Part shown: in pieces, positions 1 through 11,556 of the stretch
Layout of the letters: the number at the start of each line of letters is the position of its first letter
Position numbering within the stretch: position 1 is the stretch's first letter
Origin: Nerophis ophidion
Taxonomy: Eukaryota > Chordata > Actinopteri > Syngnathiformes > Syngnathidae
Assembly: GCF_033978795.1 (NCBI RefSeq)
Contig: NC_084616.1
Location: forward strand, 46,339,515 to 46,403,514
Direction of reading: 5' to 3'
Length of the DNA: 64,000 nucleotides
Notes under the pieces: generated by a model
Told to the model about the DNA's origin: nothing
Database searches by the model: none
Seen by the model: only the letters and a program-made list of their open reading frames with translations
Translations under genes and position numbers: made by a program

Positions 1-574
1 AATTTGTAAAAATACAGGATTTCCTTACATCACAACACCTCACCATCTACTCAATTTCATAACATTTTACAGCAGTTTATGAATTTCATACATTGTAAGT
101 TTCCTCGTGAGAAACCCTAAAGTATTGCGAACACTTAAATACAATCAATTCTAGGCTCCTTCACGTAGCTTATAATTGAGACATTTTTCAAGGTGGCTGA
201 CATCATTAGCCGTGTAAACGCTGCAGTGAAAAGAAATGGCAACTCTTTACAAGAAGGGCACAGGCTGGTTTTTGAGTAGTGTTTATAACTATCGACTTGA
301 TTAATTCATATCTTTAAGCACTAAATACTGGTATAATATGTGTATATATTGTACCTGCTAATAAAGTTATGTTTGAGTTGTAAATAAAAAAACAAAAGAA
401 AAACACGGATACCAGTAAAAAGAGGCCAGAGAAGGGGTTTGTTCGTCAAAATTCATCCTCGGTGTATAGAATACGCTAGGCAATAACTACGTAGCCAAAA
501 ACACTTTGAATCTTAGTTGTTAAACTTCACACCCCATTCAACCGTTGCGGAATTTCCTTCCTATGTTACGTCTC
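1..574. other. AT-rich flank, no gene recognised
   Basis: I see no open frame of useful length, no terminal repeats and no recognised repeat family. The stretch ends at the TAA target duplication of the next element. Confidence 0.5.
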
Positions 575-1146
575 TAAGGCCCCATTTACACTAAGTCGGA
601 TAAGGTTATCCAGGGTAAGTCACACCTAACCTTATCCGTGTCCACACACAACAATGCCACCGTTTAAGACCCCCGCCCCCCTCCATCCGCCGGGGCAAAG
701 CGACCTAGTACGCTTGCGCGGAAAAAGACGCATGTCATAGTCATCTCCAGTGTTGCTTTGTGTGCAAGTTCTTAAAGGGGAATATTATCAACATTTCAGA
801 AGGGTTAAAACCAATAAAAATCAATTCCCAGTGGCTTATTTTATTTTTCAAAGTTTTTTAAAAAATTTCAACCATTATGGAATATCCCGAAAAAAGGCTT
901 TAAAGTGCCTGATTTTCGCTATCTGTGAAGCCACCGTCCATTTTCCTGTGACATCATCCAGTGAAGCCAATACAAACAAACATGGCGAATAGCACAGCAA
1001 GATATAGCTGAATAAGATCAGATTCTGACTCGGACTTCAGCGGCTTAAGCGATTCAACAGACTACGCATGTATTGAAACTGAAGCTTTTGAGCGAATAGC
1101 TATTGACGCCATTCTGCGATTGCCTTCTAACCAACGATTAAGTGTC

Positions 1147-1534
1147 GCAGGATATCCATACATCTCTGTGCCATGTCTGCCTTAGCATTGCTGGTAAAAT
1201 GTGCAGGAGCAACTTAAATATGTCGATTGGTAAGTGTTTGTTTGGCATTAAATGTGGGTGGAGGGAAACACTGGATGCAAATATAGCTACACATGTACAT
1301 AAAGCTAGCCTAAATAGCATGTTAGCATCGATTAGCTGGCAGTCATGCCGCGACCAAATAGGTCTGATTAGCACATAAGTCAATAACATCAACAAAACTC
1401 ACCTTTGTGATTATGTTGACTTTATCGTTAGAAATGCATCAGCAGGATATCCATACATCTCTGTGCCATGTCTGCCTTAGCATCGCCGGTAATATGTGCA
1501 GACCAAACGATCGGGACTTTCACATCTTGTGACA
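1147..1534. repeat. Internal tandem duplication in Kolobok-like copy 1
   Basis: The segment starting GCAGGATATCCATACATC at 1147 occurs again at 1442, a spacing of about 295 bp. The second unit continues after the Rex3 insertion (from 2794). The first unit lacks about 36 bp present in the second (near 1499-1535), so the units have since diverged. Confidence 0.7.
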
Positions 1535-1546
1535 CTGGAGCAACTA

Positions 1547-2793
1547 TCCATCCATCCATCTTCTTCCGCTTATCCGAGGTCGGTTCACGGGGGCAACAGC
1601 CTAAGCAGGGAAACCCAGACTTCCCTCTCCCCAGCCACTTTGTCTAGCTCTTCCCGGGGGATCCCGAGGCGTTCCCAGGCCAGCCGGGAGACATAGTCTT
1701 CCCAACGTGTCCTGGGTCTTCCCCGTGGCCTCCTACCGGTTGGACGTGCCCTAAACACCTCCCTAGGGAGGCGTTCGGGTGGCATCCTGACCAGATGCCC
1801 GAACCACCTCATCTGGCTCCTCTCGATGTGAAGGAGCAGCGGCTTTACTTTGAGTTCCTCCCGGATGGCAGATCTTCTCACCCTATCTCTAAGGGAGAGC
1901 CCTGCCACACGGCGGAGGAAACTCATTTCGGCCGCTTGTACCCGTGATCTTATCCTTTCGGTCATGACCCAAAGCTCATGACCATAGGTGAGGATGGGAA
2001 CGTAGATCGACCGGTAAATTGAGAGCTTTGCCTTCCGGCTCAGCTCCTTCTTCACCACAACGGATCGGTACAATGTCCGCATTACTGAAGACGCCGCACC
2101 GATCCGCCTGTCGATCTCACGATCCACTCTTCCCCCACTCGTGAACAAGACTCCTAGGTACTTGAACTCCTCCACTTGGGGCAGGGTCTCCTCCCCAACC
2201 CGGAGATGGCATTCCACCCTTTTCCGGGCGAGAACCATGGACTCGGACTTGGAGGTGCTGATTCTCATTCCGGTCGCTTCACACTCGGCTGTGAACCGAT
2301 CCAGTGAGAGCTGAAGCCATCAGGACCACATCATCTGCAAAAAGCAGAGACCTAATCCTGCGGTCACCAAACCGGAACCCCTCAACGCCTTGACTGCGCC
2401 TAGAAATTCTGTCCATAAAAGTTATGAACAGAATCGGTGACAAAGGACAGCCTTGGCGGAGTCCAACCCTCACTGGAAATGTGTTCGACTTACCGCCGGT
2501 AATGCGGACCAAGCTCTGGCACTGATCGTACAGGGAGCGGACCGCCACAATAAGACAGTCCGATACCCCATACTCTCTGAGCACTCCCCACAGGACTTCC
2601 CGAGGGACACGGTCGAATGCCTTCTCCAAGTCCACAAAGCACATGTAGACTGGTTGGGCAAACTCCCATGCACCCTCAAGAACCCTGCGGAGAGTATAGA
2701 GCTGGTCCACAGTTCCACGACCAGGACGAAAACCACACTGTTCCTCCTGAATCCGAGGTTCGACTATCCGGCGTAGCCTCCTCTCCAGTACAC
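1547..2793 (-). mobile_element. Rex3-like RTE LINE, 5'-truncated, frameshifted
   Basis: On the minus strand this encodes the C-terminal half of a reverse transcriptase: the QEEQCGFRPGRGT block, FVDLEKAFDRVP, GLRQGCPLSP, the catalytic FADD, and the conserved C-terminal region ending RLLPP. The 3' end is an (ATGG)n tail, seen here as TCCATCCATCC. The flanks repeat CTGGAGCAACTA (1535-1546 and 2794-2805), a 12-bp target duplication. Compared with the copy at 17.5-18.4 kb it lacks 17 bp near 2317, between two GAAG tetramers, which shifts the frame. It is therefore a dead fragment, younger than the Kolobok-like element it sits in. Confidence 0.9.
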
Positions 2794-4268
2794 CTGGAGC
2801 AACTAAAATCTGTCTATTGGTAAATGTTTGTTTGCCATTAAATGTGGGTGGAGGGAAAGGCTGGATGCAAATATAGCTACAAATGTACATACAGCTAGCC
2901 TAAATACCATGTTAGCATCGATTAGCATGCCGTGCTAATTGATGCACACTCCACGTAAAACAACTTGAAACCGTCCCTGTTTGTTTTGTTACACACTCCG
3001 ACAACACACCGACGAGGCATGATGTCTCCAAGGTACGGAAAACAGTCGAAAAAACGGAAAATAACAGAGCTGATTTGACTTGGTGTTTGTAATGTGTTTG
3101 AGAAAATGGCGGATTGATTACCTATGTGACGTCACGTTGTGAGGTCATCGCTCCGAGTGTGAATAATAGAAAGGCGTTTAATTCGCCAAAATTCACCCAT
3201 TTAAGAGTTCGGAAATCGGTTAAAAAAATATATGGTCTTTTTTCTGCAACATCAAGGTATATTGACGCTTACGTAGGTCTGGTGATAATGTTCCCCTTTA
3301 AATTTAATTTATCTGAACAATATCCAGTGTTCTGGTATTTCAATTGACTGGAATCCAGTGCGCTGTGGGGCCCTATTGTAATGAATTACACATGAGCCAT
3401 CATAAATTAATCAAATCTTTATTAGACATGTAAAAAATGTGATAAAGAACATTTAACATTAATCAATCTAGGGATCTAGATATCTGGTCAGAAAACTCCT
3501 TACTCTTTTGCCTTTACCTTCAATGTCCATTGCTTTTTGGTGATTTTATAAACTCTGGACCTAGACGTTGAGTCGGCAACATAAATGGCTGACAATAACT
3601 GATACAGTCTGCTTTGCCAGTCCGAATGCATTCGCAGTTTTCCTCGATGACCAGGTAATAATAAAACACATGCTATCTTTTTAATCACATCCACGGGAAC
3701 TCGCATTCTTGTGATTCTCCTTCGAAAAATGGACGAAGTTTTTCGCTAAGTAGCAACGCAGCTGACCCGGCCGGACATCGGAAAGTTATCTTGCCGTCTG
3801 AGAAGTGTTGTATCCCAAATAGCTGCAATCACTTTCTCTTAAGGTATTCATGTGTGATTTCCACAATCGTCTGTACACATAGAAGAAGGAGAATGTCTGG
3901 ATGACTCGCCTTCATATTCCCAGTGGTTAGCTCCGAGCAATGAAACCGCTTTATTATTAAGCTGGCTGAGGCCTGTTCTTTCTGTTGACACTTCCTGTGT
4001 GGGCAAGGTCTTTCTGGCGTCACTTCCTTTACGAACTCACTCCGTAAACGATCAATGAGTCCATACAATGCTAACTTCCGGAGATTCAAGAATTACACGG
4101 CTGCCTTACCTGTGTAAAAAATTGTCCCAGGAGGGGGACCTAAGACGCTGGTTTAGTGTGGCTGAAACAGGGCTTAGGCTCAATAATTATTTGTTTAAGA
4201 GGTTAAACAACTTAGTGTAGACATGGCCTAATACGATCTGGAAAGTAGAAAAGGTGGAAAAATAGACA

Positions 4269-4291
4269 CTATATATATATATATATATATA
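4269..4291. repeat. (AT)n microsatellite
   Basis: About eleven AT units, flanked by CACT and AGTG so that the whole is self-complementary. Confidence 0.9.
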
Positions 4292-4705
4292 GTGTGAAAA
4301 AAAATATCCGCATTAGAAAATCCCTAGTTTACCCTTCCCCAGAGAACTTAGCAACTGAGTTGTAATTTTGCACAGTTACAATCACTTCCAACACAACAGC
4401 ACTACATAGGTGAGAATACTTAGAATTAAAAAGATGATTGCAAAGCCATATGTCCCAGTAATTAGGCTTGTCACATATAAGAATTTCAGTAGTTAATACC
4501 AATACCTGTGAATTTCCATAATGTACTTTTTAAATTAACTTTTTTACTGAAAACGTTTTCAAATTGTCAAGTATTTAAGATCACTGTGCTTCAACATATT
4601 TTAGTACGTAATTCAAATTACACTATTAGCTGCCAAGAGGTAATAATATTTTTTTTACAAATGGTGGTAGTGCTATCTCATCATGTCATTTGTAATGAAA
4701 TAGGC

Positions 4706-4920
4706 CAGGGGTTCTCAAACTGTTTTCACCCAGTACCACCCCAGAAAACACTTGGCTCTCAAAGTACCACAATAAGGACCAACATTACAGTAACATAACA
4801 TAACATTAATTGAAAACAAGGCAGAAATTTAGATCAACAAGTATGTTTAATATTTTGGCCACTATAACATTACACACAGGTTGAACAGTAACACTGTTTG
4901 AATACAGAGAAATAAAACAC
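4706..4920 (+). mobile_element. hAT-type fragment (GGTTCTCAAAC family)
   Basis: It starts CAGGGGTTCTCAAACTG, the end typical of a small teleost hAT family. The inner part from about 4812 matches, inverted, the copy near 16.38-16.50 kb (shared GTAACATTACACACA and GTTAAT-type blocks). No right end is seen; a truncated SINE follows directly. Confidence 0.5.
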
Positions 4921-4924
4921 GACT

Positions 4925-5127
4925 GGGGATAGGTTGAATGGCAACACTAAATTGGCCCTAGTGTGTGAATGTGAGTGTGAATGTTGTCTGTCTATCTGTG
5001 TTGGCCCTGCGATGAGGTGGCGACTTGTCCAGGGTGTACCCTGCCTTCCGCCCGATTGTAGCTGAGATAGGCGCCAGCGCCCCCCGCGACCCCGAAAGGG
5101 AATAAGCGGTAGAAAATGGATGGATGG
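4925..5127 (+). mobile_element. tRNA-type SINE with (ATGG)n tail, 5'-truncated
   Basis: It holds only the 3' half of the common SINE of this window, from GGGGATAGGTTGA to GCGGTAGAAAATGGATGG. It is flanked by AAAACACGACT on both sides (4914-4924 and 5128-5138), an 11-bp target duplication. The truncation therefore happened during insertion, not by later deletion. Confidence 0.88.
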
Positions 5128-5670
5128 AAAACACGACTCAATTAAGTGATATCCACCACTAGATGGAGCCCGCAGACCAGAATCACTGAAATGGGCTGAT
5201 TAAAAGGCTAAAACATGTATTTACACATTATATAAATGTTATCTTTTTCAACGCTGACTCAGCGCAAACACACCTAGAATTAATGAGTAAATGTACAATA
5301 TTTGGTACTGACAATACTGAAAAAAGCTGGCATTGACGTCTGGTATCAACTCGGTGTTGAAGTATCGATACTTTTGACAACCCTAACGGGAATATATATC
5401 TATTTTGGCTTCAAACCAAATGAGCAAAATGGGTCCGTCACCATGGACGATCGAGCAAACATGCTGAATTTGTTTGAAAGTGATAGCAAAAAAACAACAT
5501 CAAACACAGTTTTTCTGACTGCACTTCAAAATGTTCAATGTTTTTTGGACTGCAGTTTTTGCCAACAGATTGTGTTTGTTTACTTTTTTTAAATAGTTAC
5601 AAGTTCTAGACCTTCAAATTACAATGGCAGAAACACAAATCGAGAGCACGGTGCATGGCAGCTTCCGTCG

Positions 5671-5706
5671 TGCGTGTGCGTGTATGTGTGTGTGTGTGTG
5701 TGTGAA
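5671..5706. repeat. (GT)n microsatellite
   Basis: Imperfect then perfect GT units, ending GTGAATGAGTGAATG. Confidence 0.85.
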
Positions 5707-5771
5707 TGAGTGAATGTAATATATAATATAAACTCTTTGGGTATCATTTCAGGTGTAGTAAAGTGCTATAT

Positions 5772-6146
5772 CAGTGGTTCTCAAACTTTTTTCACCTCAA
5801 AAAAACCTGGCTCTCCATGTACCACCATGACCAACATTAAAATACAGTAGCGTAGTAGGCCTACGTCTTCATGAATTGATTAACGTGGACCCCGACTTAA
5901 ACAAGTTGAACAACTTATTCGAGTGTTACCATTTAGTGGTCAATTGTACGGAATATGTACTGTACTGTGCAATCTACTAATAAAGGTTACAATCAGTCAA
6001 GTGTCAGTAACACTATGTTTGGCAATAAAAAAATAAAACACTGTACTTATATAATGAATCAAATAAAATCAATTGCACATACAATATTTACTTATGTAAT
6101 TCTTTGGCGTACTAGTGGTACACATACCAAAGTTTAAGATTCACTG
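5772..6146. mobile_element. hAT-type non-autonomous element with LINE-tail insertion
   Basis: The left end reads CAGTGGTTCTCAAAC and the right end finishes AAGATTCACTG. The flanks TGCTATAT (5764-5771) and GGCTATAT (6147-6154) form an 8-bp duplication with one mismatch, the hAT size. A tail-only LINE copy lies inside (5871-6000). No transposase is present. Confidence 0.72.
5871..6000 (+). repeat. CR1/L2-type LINE 3' tail, tail-only copy 1
   Basis: It begins ATGAATTGATTAACGTGGAC and ends in a decayed CAATCAGTCAA tail. It is nearly identical to the last 138 bp of the LINE at 11.8-13.5 kb and to two other short copies that begin at the same base. It contains a short hairpin, AAGTT-GAAC-AACTT. 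Confidence 0.8.
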
Positions 6147-6386
6147 GGCTATATAAATACAAACCAATTACTATTTTATTTGCAAATGTGAAATACAAGT
6201 TTATTACATTTGTATTATATTGTTAGTGCTAAATTTGGTTTCAAATAATTCTGAAAATAATATCATTTTGTGGGACAATATATAGAAGATCCTATAATTT
6301 GTGGGTGTGGATCTGCCCAAAAGGGGCAAAGTTAGCTTGTTGGTATTTCTTCATTTCAATGATGTATGGATTTTAATAAAAACAAT

Positions 6387-6772
6387 ACCGGAAAACGATG
6401 GAGTGCCATCTCCAGGTTGAGGAAGAGATCGTGCCCCATGTGGAGGACTTCAAGTACCCTGGGGTCTTGTTCACAAGTGGGGAAAAAGTGAATCGTGAGA
6501 TTGACAGGCGGATCGGTGCGGCGTCTTCAGTAATGCGGACGCTGTATCGATCCGTTGTGGTGAAGAAGGAGCTGGGCCGGAAGGCAAAGCTCTCAATTTA
6601 CCGGTCGATCTACGTTTCCATCCTCACCTATGGTTATGAGCTTTGGGTTGTGACCGGAAGGACAAGATCACGGGTACAAGCGGCCGAAATTAGTTTCCTC
6701 CGCCGGGTGGCGGTGCACTCCCTTAGAGATAGGGTGAGAAGCTCAACGTAAAGTCGCTGTTCCTCTATACAT
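6387..6772 (+). mobile_element. Rex3-like RTE LINE fragment, 5' part of a split copy
   Basis: It reads the C-terminal region of the Rex3-type protein: FKYPGVLFTSG, EIDRRIGAASSVMRTLYRS, KLSIYRSIYVSILTYGYELW and the following RRV block. It aligns to the full-length copy from about residue 830. It is cut at 6772 by a hAT element, and the same protein resumes at 7963. The substitutions suggest an old copy. Confidence 0.85.
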
Positions 6773-7962
6773 CAGAGATCGGCAACCCGCGGCTCCGGAG
6801 CTGCATGCGGCTCTTTGCCCACTCTGATGTGGTTCAGCTGCATAATCGCCGACCCCCCCCCCCCCCCCCCCCCCGAAATAATCGGGGGGTTTCCAGATTT
6901 TGCTGCCTCTCCCGGACATCACTCAGGGCTAACATTGTCCGATTTTAACTCGGACTACAATATTGAGGGCGTGCCGTGATGGCTTTACTTTTAACGTCCT
7001 CTACAACAGTGGTCCCCAACCTTTTTGTATCCGCGGACCGGTCAACGCTTAATAACTTGTCCCGCGGCCCGGGGGGGGCGTCCTTTTTTTTCTTTTTTTC
7101 TTTGTCATGAAAAAGGGACGTTTTTGTCATGAAAAAGGGAGTTTTTTGTGGTTGGTGCACTATTTGTAAGTGTATATTGTGTTTTTTATGTTGATTTAAT
7201 TAAAAAAAATATATATTTTTTTAATTTTTTTATAAAAAATTCTTCTGCGGCCCGGTACCAATCGGGCCACGGCCCGGTACCGGGCCGCGCCCCGGTGGTT
7301 GGGGACCACCGCTTTACAACATGCTATCTGCGCAGTGCGTGCCGGCCAGACGCATGCATTTTGCGGCTTCTATCGTCACACGTACGAGATTGCAACGCGT
7401 ACTTGGTCAACAGCCATACAGGTTACACTGAAGGTTGTGATATAAACAACTTTAACACTTTTACTAATATGCACCACACTGTGAACCCACACCAAACAAG
7501 AATGACAAACACATTTCGGGAGAACATCTTCACAGCAACACAACATAAACGCAACACAACAAATACCCAGAATCCTTTGCTACCATTACTTTTGCTGACT
7601 ATATTATACACCCCCGCACCCCCAACCCCGCCCACCTCAACCGACGCGGTTGAGGTGTTACTCGGCTGGTAAGCTGTTTGTACATGTTGTAGAAGGCGTC
7701 AAAGGTAGTGGCTTCATAGCACGCCCTTATTGTTATCTGAGTGACTAACAGTAGATATTCGCGAGAATGGATGCTGTGAGAATTCAGGAACCTCCCGGAA
7801 AATTTGGGAGGTTTGACAAGTGTAATGCTGTCAAGCGGAATTCATGTAAAATGCGCGGGCCGGGTGTCTAATTTCAAAAGAGTTTTGTGGCTCCCATTGT
7901 CTTCTTTATTTTGTGAAACGGGTCAAAATGGCTCTTTGAGTGGTAAAGGTTGCCGACCCCTG
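6773..7962. mobile_element. hAT-type element inserted in Rex3, itself interrupted
   Basis: The ends CAGAGATCGGCAACC and, read inward from the right, CAGGGGTCGGCAACC match at 13 of 15. The flanks CTATACAT (6765-6772) and CTCTACAT (7963-7970) are an 8-bp duplication with one mismatch, and the host Rex3 sequence is continuous across it. It contains a poly-C run (about 6847-6874) and a nested hAT at 7007-7311. No transposase motif is visible. Confidence 0.85.
7007..7311. mobile_element. Nested small hAT element (GGTCCCCAACC family)
   Basis: The ends CAGTGGTCCCCAACC and, from the right, CGGTGGTCCCCAACC match at 14 of 15. The flanks CTCTACAA (6999-7006) and CTTTACAA (7312-7319) are an 8-bp duplication with one mismatch. 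The subterminal DNA is GC-rich and self-complementary (CCGCGGACCGG; CGGCCCGGTACCGGG). A decayed partial copy occurs at about 50.13-50.33 kb. Confidence 0.85.
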
Positions 7963-8245
7963 CTCTACATTGAGAGAAGCCAGATAAGGTGGTTCCGGCA
8001 TCTGGTCAGGATGCCACCCGAACGCCTCCCTAGGGAGGAGTTTAGGGCACGTACGACCGGTAGGAGGCCACGGGGAAGACCCAATACACGTTGGGAAGAT
8101 AATGTCTCCCGGCTGGCCTGGGAACGCCTCGGGATCCCCTGGGAGGAGCTGGACGAAGTGGCTGGGTAGAGGGAAGTCTGAGCTTCTCTGCTTAGGCTGC
8201 TGCCCCCGCGACCTGACCTCGGATAAGCAGAGGAAAATGGAAAAT
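7963..8245 (+). mobile_element. Rex3-like RTE LINE fragment, 3' part of the split copy
   Basis: It resumes the protein of 6387-6772: SQIRWFRHLVRMPPERLPRE, RRPRGRP, WEDNVSRLAWERLGIPWEEL. It runs past CTCGGATAAGCAGAGGAAAATGG at the 3' end. A TAG near 8167 breaks the frame, and the (ATGG)n tail is reduced to ATGGAAAATGG. Confidence 0.85.
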
Positions 8246-9026
8246 GGACTATACAAAAACCGAACAGCCAAACTACAAGTAGATTAATCTTTTACTTTAG
8301 AAAGTCTTTACAAAGGTTCAAGGAGAACAAGGACAACAGACACCACCATAACGCAGCCCTGGAGTCAGATAATGTTCCGTGATCGACCGGGGAAATATAC
8401 ACCAGCCCAGGGAGCAGAAGCAAGTGATCTCAAGTGATCAAGCAAAAATTCAGGGAAGGACGATGGATCATCTGCAATGCGTAGCCTAATATTGTCTGGA
8501 GGCCAAATGACAACACTAAATATTGACGCTTTTTGTTCACGGTTAAGCCTCAAAATAAACAATTGATCCCGCACGATCGCACGGCAATCCATACATGAGT
8601 TAGTAAACAAGTAAAACCCGGTAAGATCAAATACGCCAGCTCATTATTTATTTAAAAGCTGCCAAGAGGCGACGCTATGCAGTCGGAACACTAAAAATAG
8701 ACGAATGACAGAACGGGGTCGTTTTCTGGCCTTTGTTCGAAATGAAATAAAATAATCGTGTTGAGTGTGTTTTAAAGCACAATAGAAGTCAGCGGTGTTC
8801 GCTTTAGAGGAAATAGAGAAGGTAAATGTGCATATTTTGGATGAAGCATCGCGGCTTGCACTTGCTGCGCAGGTTCAACATCCCTCCCGCTGTAACCTTC
8901 ACCGGCACAACCACGACCAGGCGAGTCGGAAACAAACACTTGTATTTCTATTCCCGGTGACCCAAAAGCTGTCCGATATGTTCCCACACGGCAAACGTGG
9001 CGGTGTATAAATCCCAGCTTAGTTAC

Positions 9027-9108
9027 CTTTAGCCGCATCCAGCGTACACACCAGGACCAGGACCAGTCCGACGGTGGATGCCGAGAGTTTATTCCTTCGG
9101 AACCGCAT
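9027..9108 (-). CDS. Candidate first coding exon with signal-peptide-like start
   Basis: Read on the minus strand from the ATG at 9106-9108, it gives 27 codons beginning MRFRRNKLS. A hydrophobic run (VGLVLVLVC) and DAAK follow. The open stretch ends at AAAG followed by GTAACT, a plausible splice donor (9021-9026). A basic N-terminus plus hydrophobic core is what a signal peptide or type II membrane anchor looks like. I do not recognise the gene, and no second exon was found. The short length means chance is a real alternative. Confidence 0.25.
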
Positions 9109-9244
9109 CCCGACTTCGAACTCAGCAACGACACACTTTAACACGAACACTGTTCGTTTGTCGCTGAGGTGCTTCTGTGGAGGAGTTGATCTAATAAGAA
9201 AAAATAAAAAAGCGGTAGATGAATCCGCGGTGTTCTGCTCTAAG

Positions 9245-9284
9245 ATGGCTGCTGCTGTCCCTTCTATCGCCGCTTCTCCAGCAG
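9245..9284 (+). CDS. Candidate short first exon, divergent to 9027-9108
   Basis: The ATG lies in AAGATGGCTGC, the context often seen at vertebrate start sites with a YY1-like motif. It reads MAAAVPSIAASPA and reaches CAG followed by GTTTGC, a weak donor. It lies about 140 bp from the opposite-strand candidate, which would fit a divergent promoter. No downstream exon is recognised. Confidence 0.18.
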
Positions 9285-9421
9285 GTTTGCACTCTGCTGC
9301 GTTCACGGACTGTGGGAAACTAATAATGCCTAGTGTTCGATTGCGTTAGCCAGGATTTGCCAGATGAAGGCGCTGGAATAATAACAAAATACACTGAAAA
9401 TGAAATCAATCATCCATCAAG

Positions 9422-9605
<184 letters not shown>

Positions 9606-11113
9606 ATGAAATTGTGTTAGATGTAAATATAAACGGAATACAATGATTTGCAAAGCCTTTTCAACCCATATTCAATTGAATGTACTACATAGACAAGATA
9701 TTTGATGTTCAAACTCATGAACTTTATTTTTTTTTGTAAATAATAATTAACACGTGCCAGAGTAGTTGGGAAAGGACATGTTCACCACAGTGTTACATCA
9801 CCTTTTCTTTTAACAACACTCAATAAACCTTTGGGAGCTGAGGAAACTAATTGTTGAAGCTTTGAAAGTGGAATTCTTTCCCATTCTTGTTTTATGTTGA
9901 GCTTCAGTCGTTCAACAGTCCGGGGTCTCCACTGTCATATTTTACGCTTCATAATGCACCACACATTTTCGTGGGAGACAGGTCTGGACCACAGGCGGGC
10001 CAGGAAAGTACACGCACTCTTTTTTTACGAAGCCACGCTGTTGTAACAATTGTCTTGCTGAAATAAGAAGGGGCGTCCGTGATAATGTTGCTTGGATGAC
10101 AACATATGTTGCTCCAAAACCTGTATGAACCTTTCAGCATTAATGTTGCCTTCACAGATGTGTAAGTTACCCATGCCTTGGGCACTAATACACCCCCATA
10201 CCATCACAGATGCTGGCTTTTGAACTTTGCGCCTATAACAATCCGAATGGTTATTTTCCTCTTTGTTCTGGAGGACACCACGTCCTCTGTTTCCAAATAA
10301 AATTTGAAATGTGGACTCGTCAGGCCACAGAACACCTTTCCACATTGCATCAGTCCATCTTAGGTGAGCTCGGGCCCATCCAAGCCGGCGGCGTTTCAGG
10401 ATATTGTTGATAAATGGGTTTGGCTTTACATGGTAGAGTTTAACTTGCACTTACAGATGTAGCGACCAACTGTAGTTACTGACAATGCTTTTATGAACTG
10501 TTCCTGAGCCCACGTGGTGATATCTTTTACACACTGATGTCAGTTTTTGATGCAGTACCGCCTGAGAGATCAAAAGGCCGTAATATCATCGCTTACGTGC
10601 AGTGACTTCTCCAGATTCTCTGAACTTTTTGATGATTTTACGGACCGTAGATGGTAAAATCCCTAAATTCCTTGGAATAACTCATTGAGAAATGTTGTTC
10701 TAAAACTGTTCGACAATTTGCTTACAAAGTGGTGACCCTCACCCCATCCTTGTTTGTGAATTACTTAGCATTTCATGGAAGCTAATTTTATACCCAATCA
10801 TGGCACCCAACTGTTCCCAATTAGCCTGCACACCTGTGGGATGTTCCATATAAGTGTTTGATGAGCATTCCTCAACTTTATCAGTATTTATTGCCACCTT
10901 TCCCAACTTCTTTGTCACGTGTTGCTGGCATCAAATTCTAAAGTTAATGATTATTTGCACAAAAAAAAAATGTTTATAATTTTGAACATTAAATATGTTG
11001 TCTTTGAAGCAAATTTAACTGAATATGGGTTGAAAATGATTTGCAAATGATTGTATTTCGTTTATATTTACATCTAACACAATTTCCCAACGCATATGGA
11101 AACGGGGTTTGTA
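9606..11113 (-). mobile_element. Tc1-type transposon copy A, inactive
   Basis: The right terminal repeat ends GGAAACGGGGTTTGTA at 11113. The matching left end is eroded to GAAATTGTGTTAGATG, its last 28 or so bases being lost into the TA repeat. Subterminal blocks (AATACAATGATTTGCAAA and its complement) are present at both ends. The element sits between TA microsatellites, in line with the TA target of the Tc1/mariner superfamily. Copies B and C (48.7 and 63.8 kb) belong to the same family. Confidence 0.88.
9900..10770 (-). pseudogene. Tc1 transposase relic (copy A)
   Basis: Read on the minus strand, the order is: a helix-turn-helix region near 10770-10600 with stops; RLGWARAHLRWT; WPDES (first catalytic D); VMVWGCIS; FQQDN (second D); then WPACGPDLSP. 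The third acidic residue, normally in SPIENVW, falls where the frame breaks (SPTKMCG). Several stops and shifts lie between 10450 and 10770. The residues fit a DD34E Tc1 transposase that normally binds the terminal repeats and cuts at TA. This copy cannot make a working protein. Confidence 0.85.
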
Positions 11114-11125
11114 TCTATACATGTA

Positions 11126-11131
<6 letters not shown>

Positions 11132-11222
<91 letters not shown>

Positions 11223-11391
11223 TTATGTATGTATATATACACACACATAGATATACATATATATATACACATATACATTTGTATGTGTATATATAAATAT
11301 ATATATATATACATATATGTGTATATATATATATGTGTGTGTGTGTATATATGTATTTATATGTGTATATACATATATGTGTATAAATATG

Positions 11392-11480
<89 letters not shown>

Positions 11481-11514
11481 GTGTATACATATATGTATAT
11501 ATATCTGTGTGTGT

Positions 11515-11556
<42 letters not shown>

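Larger units (their letters stand above)
776..3297 (-). mobile_element. Kolobok-like TTAA transposon with THAP relic, copy 1
   Basis: Terminal inverted repeats AGGGGAATATTATC (left) and AGGGGAACATTATCAC (right, read inward) are flanked on both sides by TTAA (772-775 and 3298-3301). The start of a THAP-type exon lies on the minus strand near 2975-3020, with CATs near 3018-3020 as its ATG, but the rest of that exon is deleted. The opposite end carries an inward-facing plus-strand start near 981 followed by acidic codons. TTAA duplication plus a THAP domain is the Kolobok signature; the assignment is inference from that pair. The copy holds an internal duplication and a Rex3 insertion. Confidence 0.7.
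578..4228. mobile_element. PIF/Harbinger-type DNA transposon, non-autonomous, interrupted
   Basis: The ends are inverted repeats: the left reads GGCCCCATTTACACTAAGT and the right, read inward, GGCCATGTCTACACTAAGT (15 of 19 match). Both are bordered by TAA (575-577 and 4229-4231), the 3-bp TWA-type duplication usual for PIF/Harbinger. About 2.5 kb of it is a later Kolobok-like insertion (776-3297). The remaining inner DNA carries two short minus-strand frames (3500-3706, 68 codons; 3829-4089, 86 codons) that I cannot assign and that show no DDE motif. The superfamily call rests on ends and target size, not on a transposase. Confidence 0.65.
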
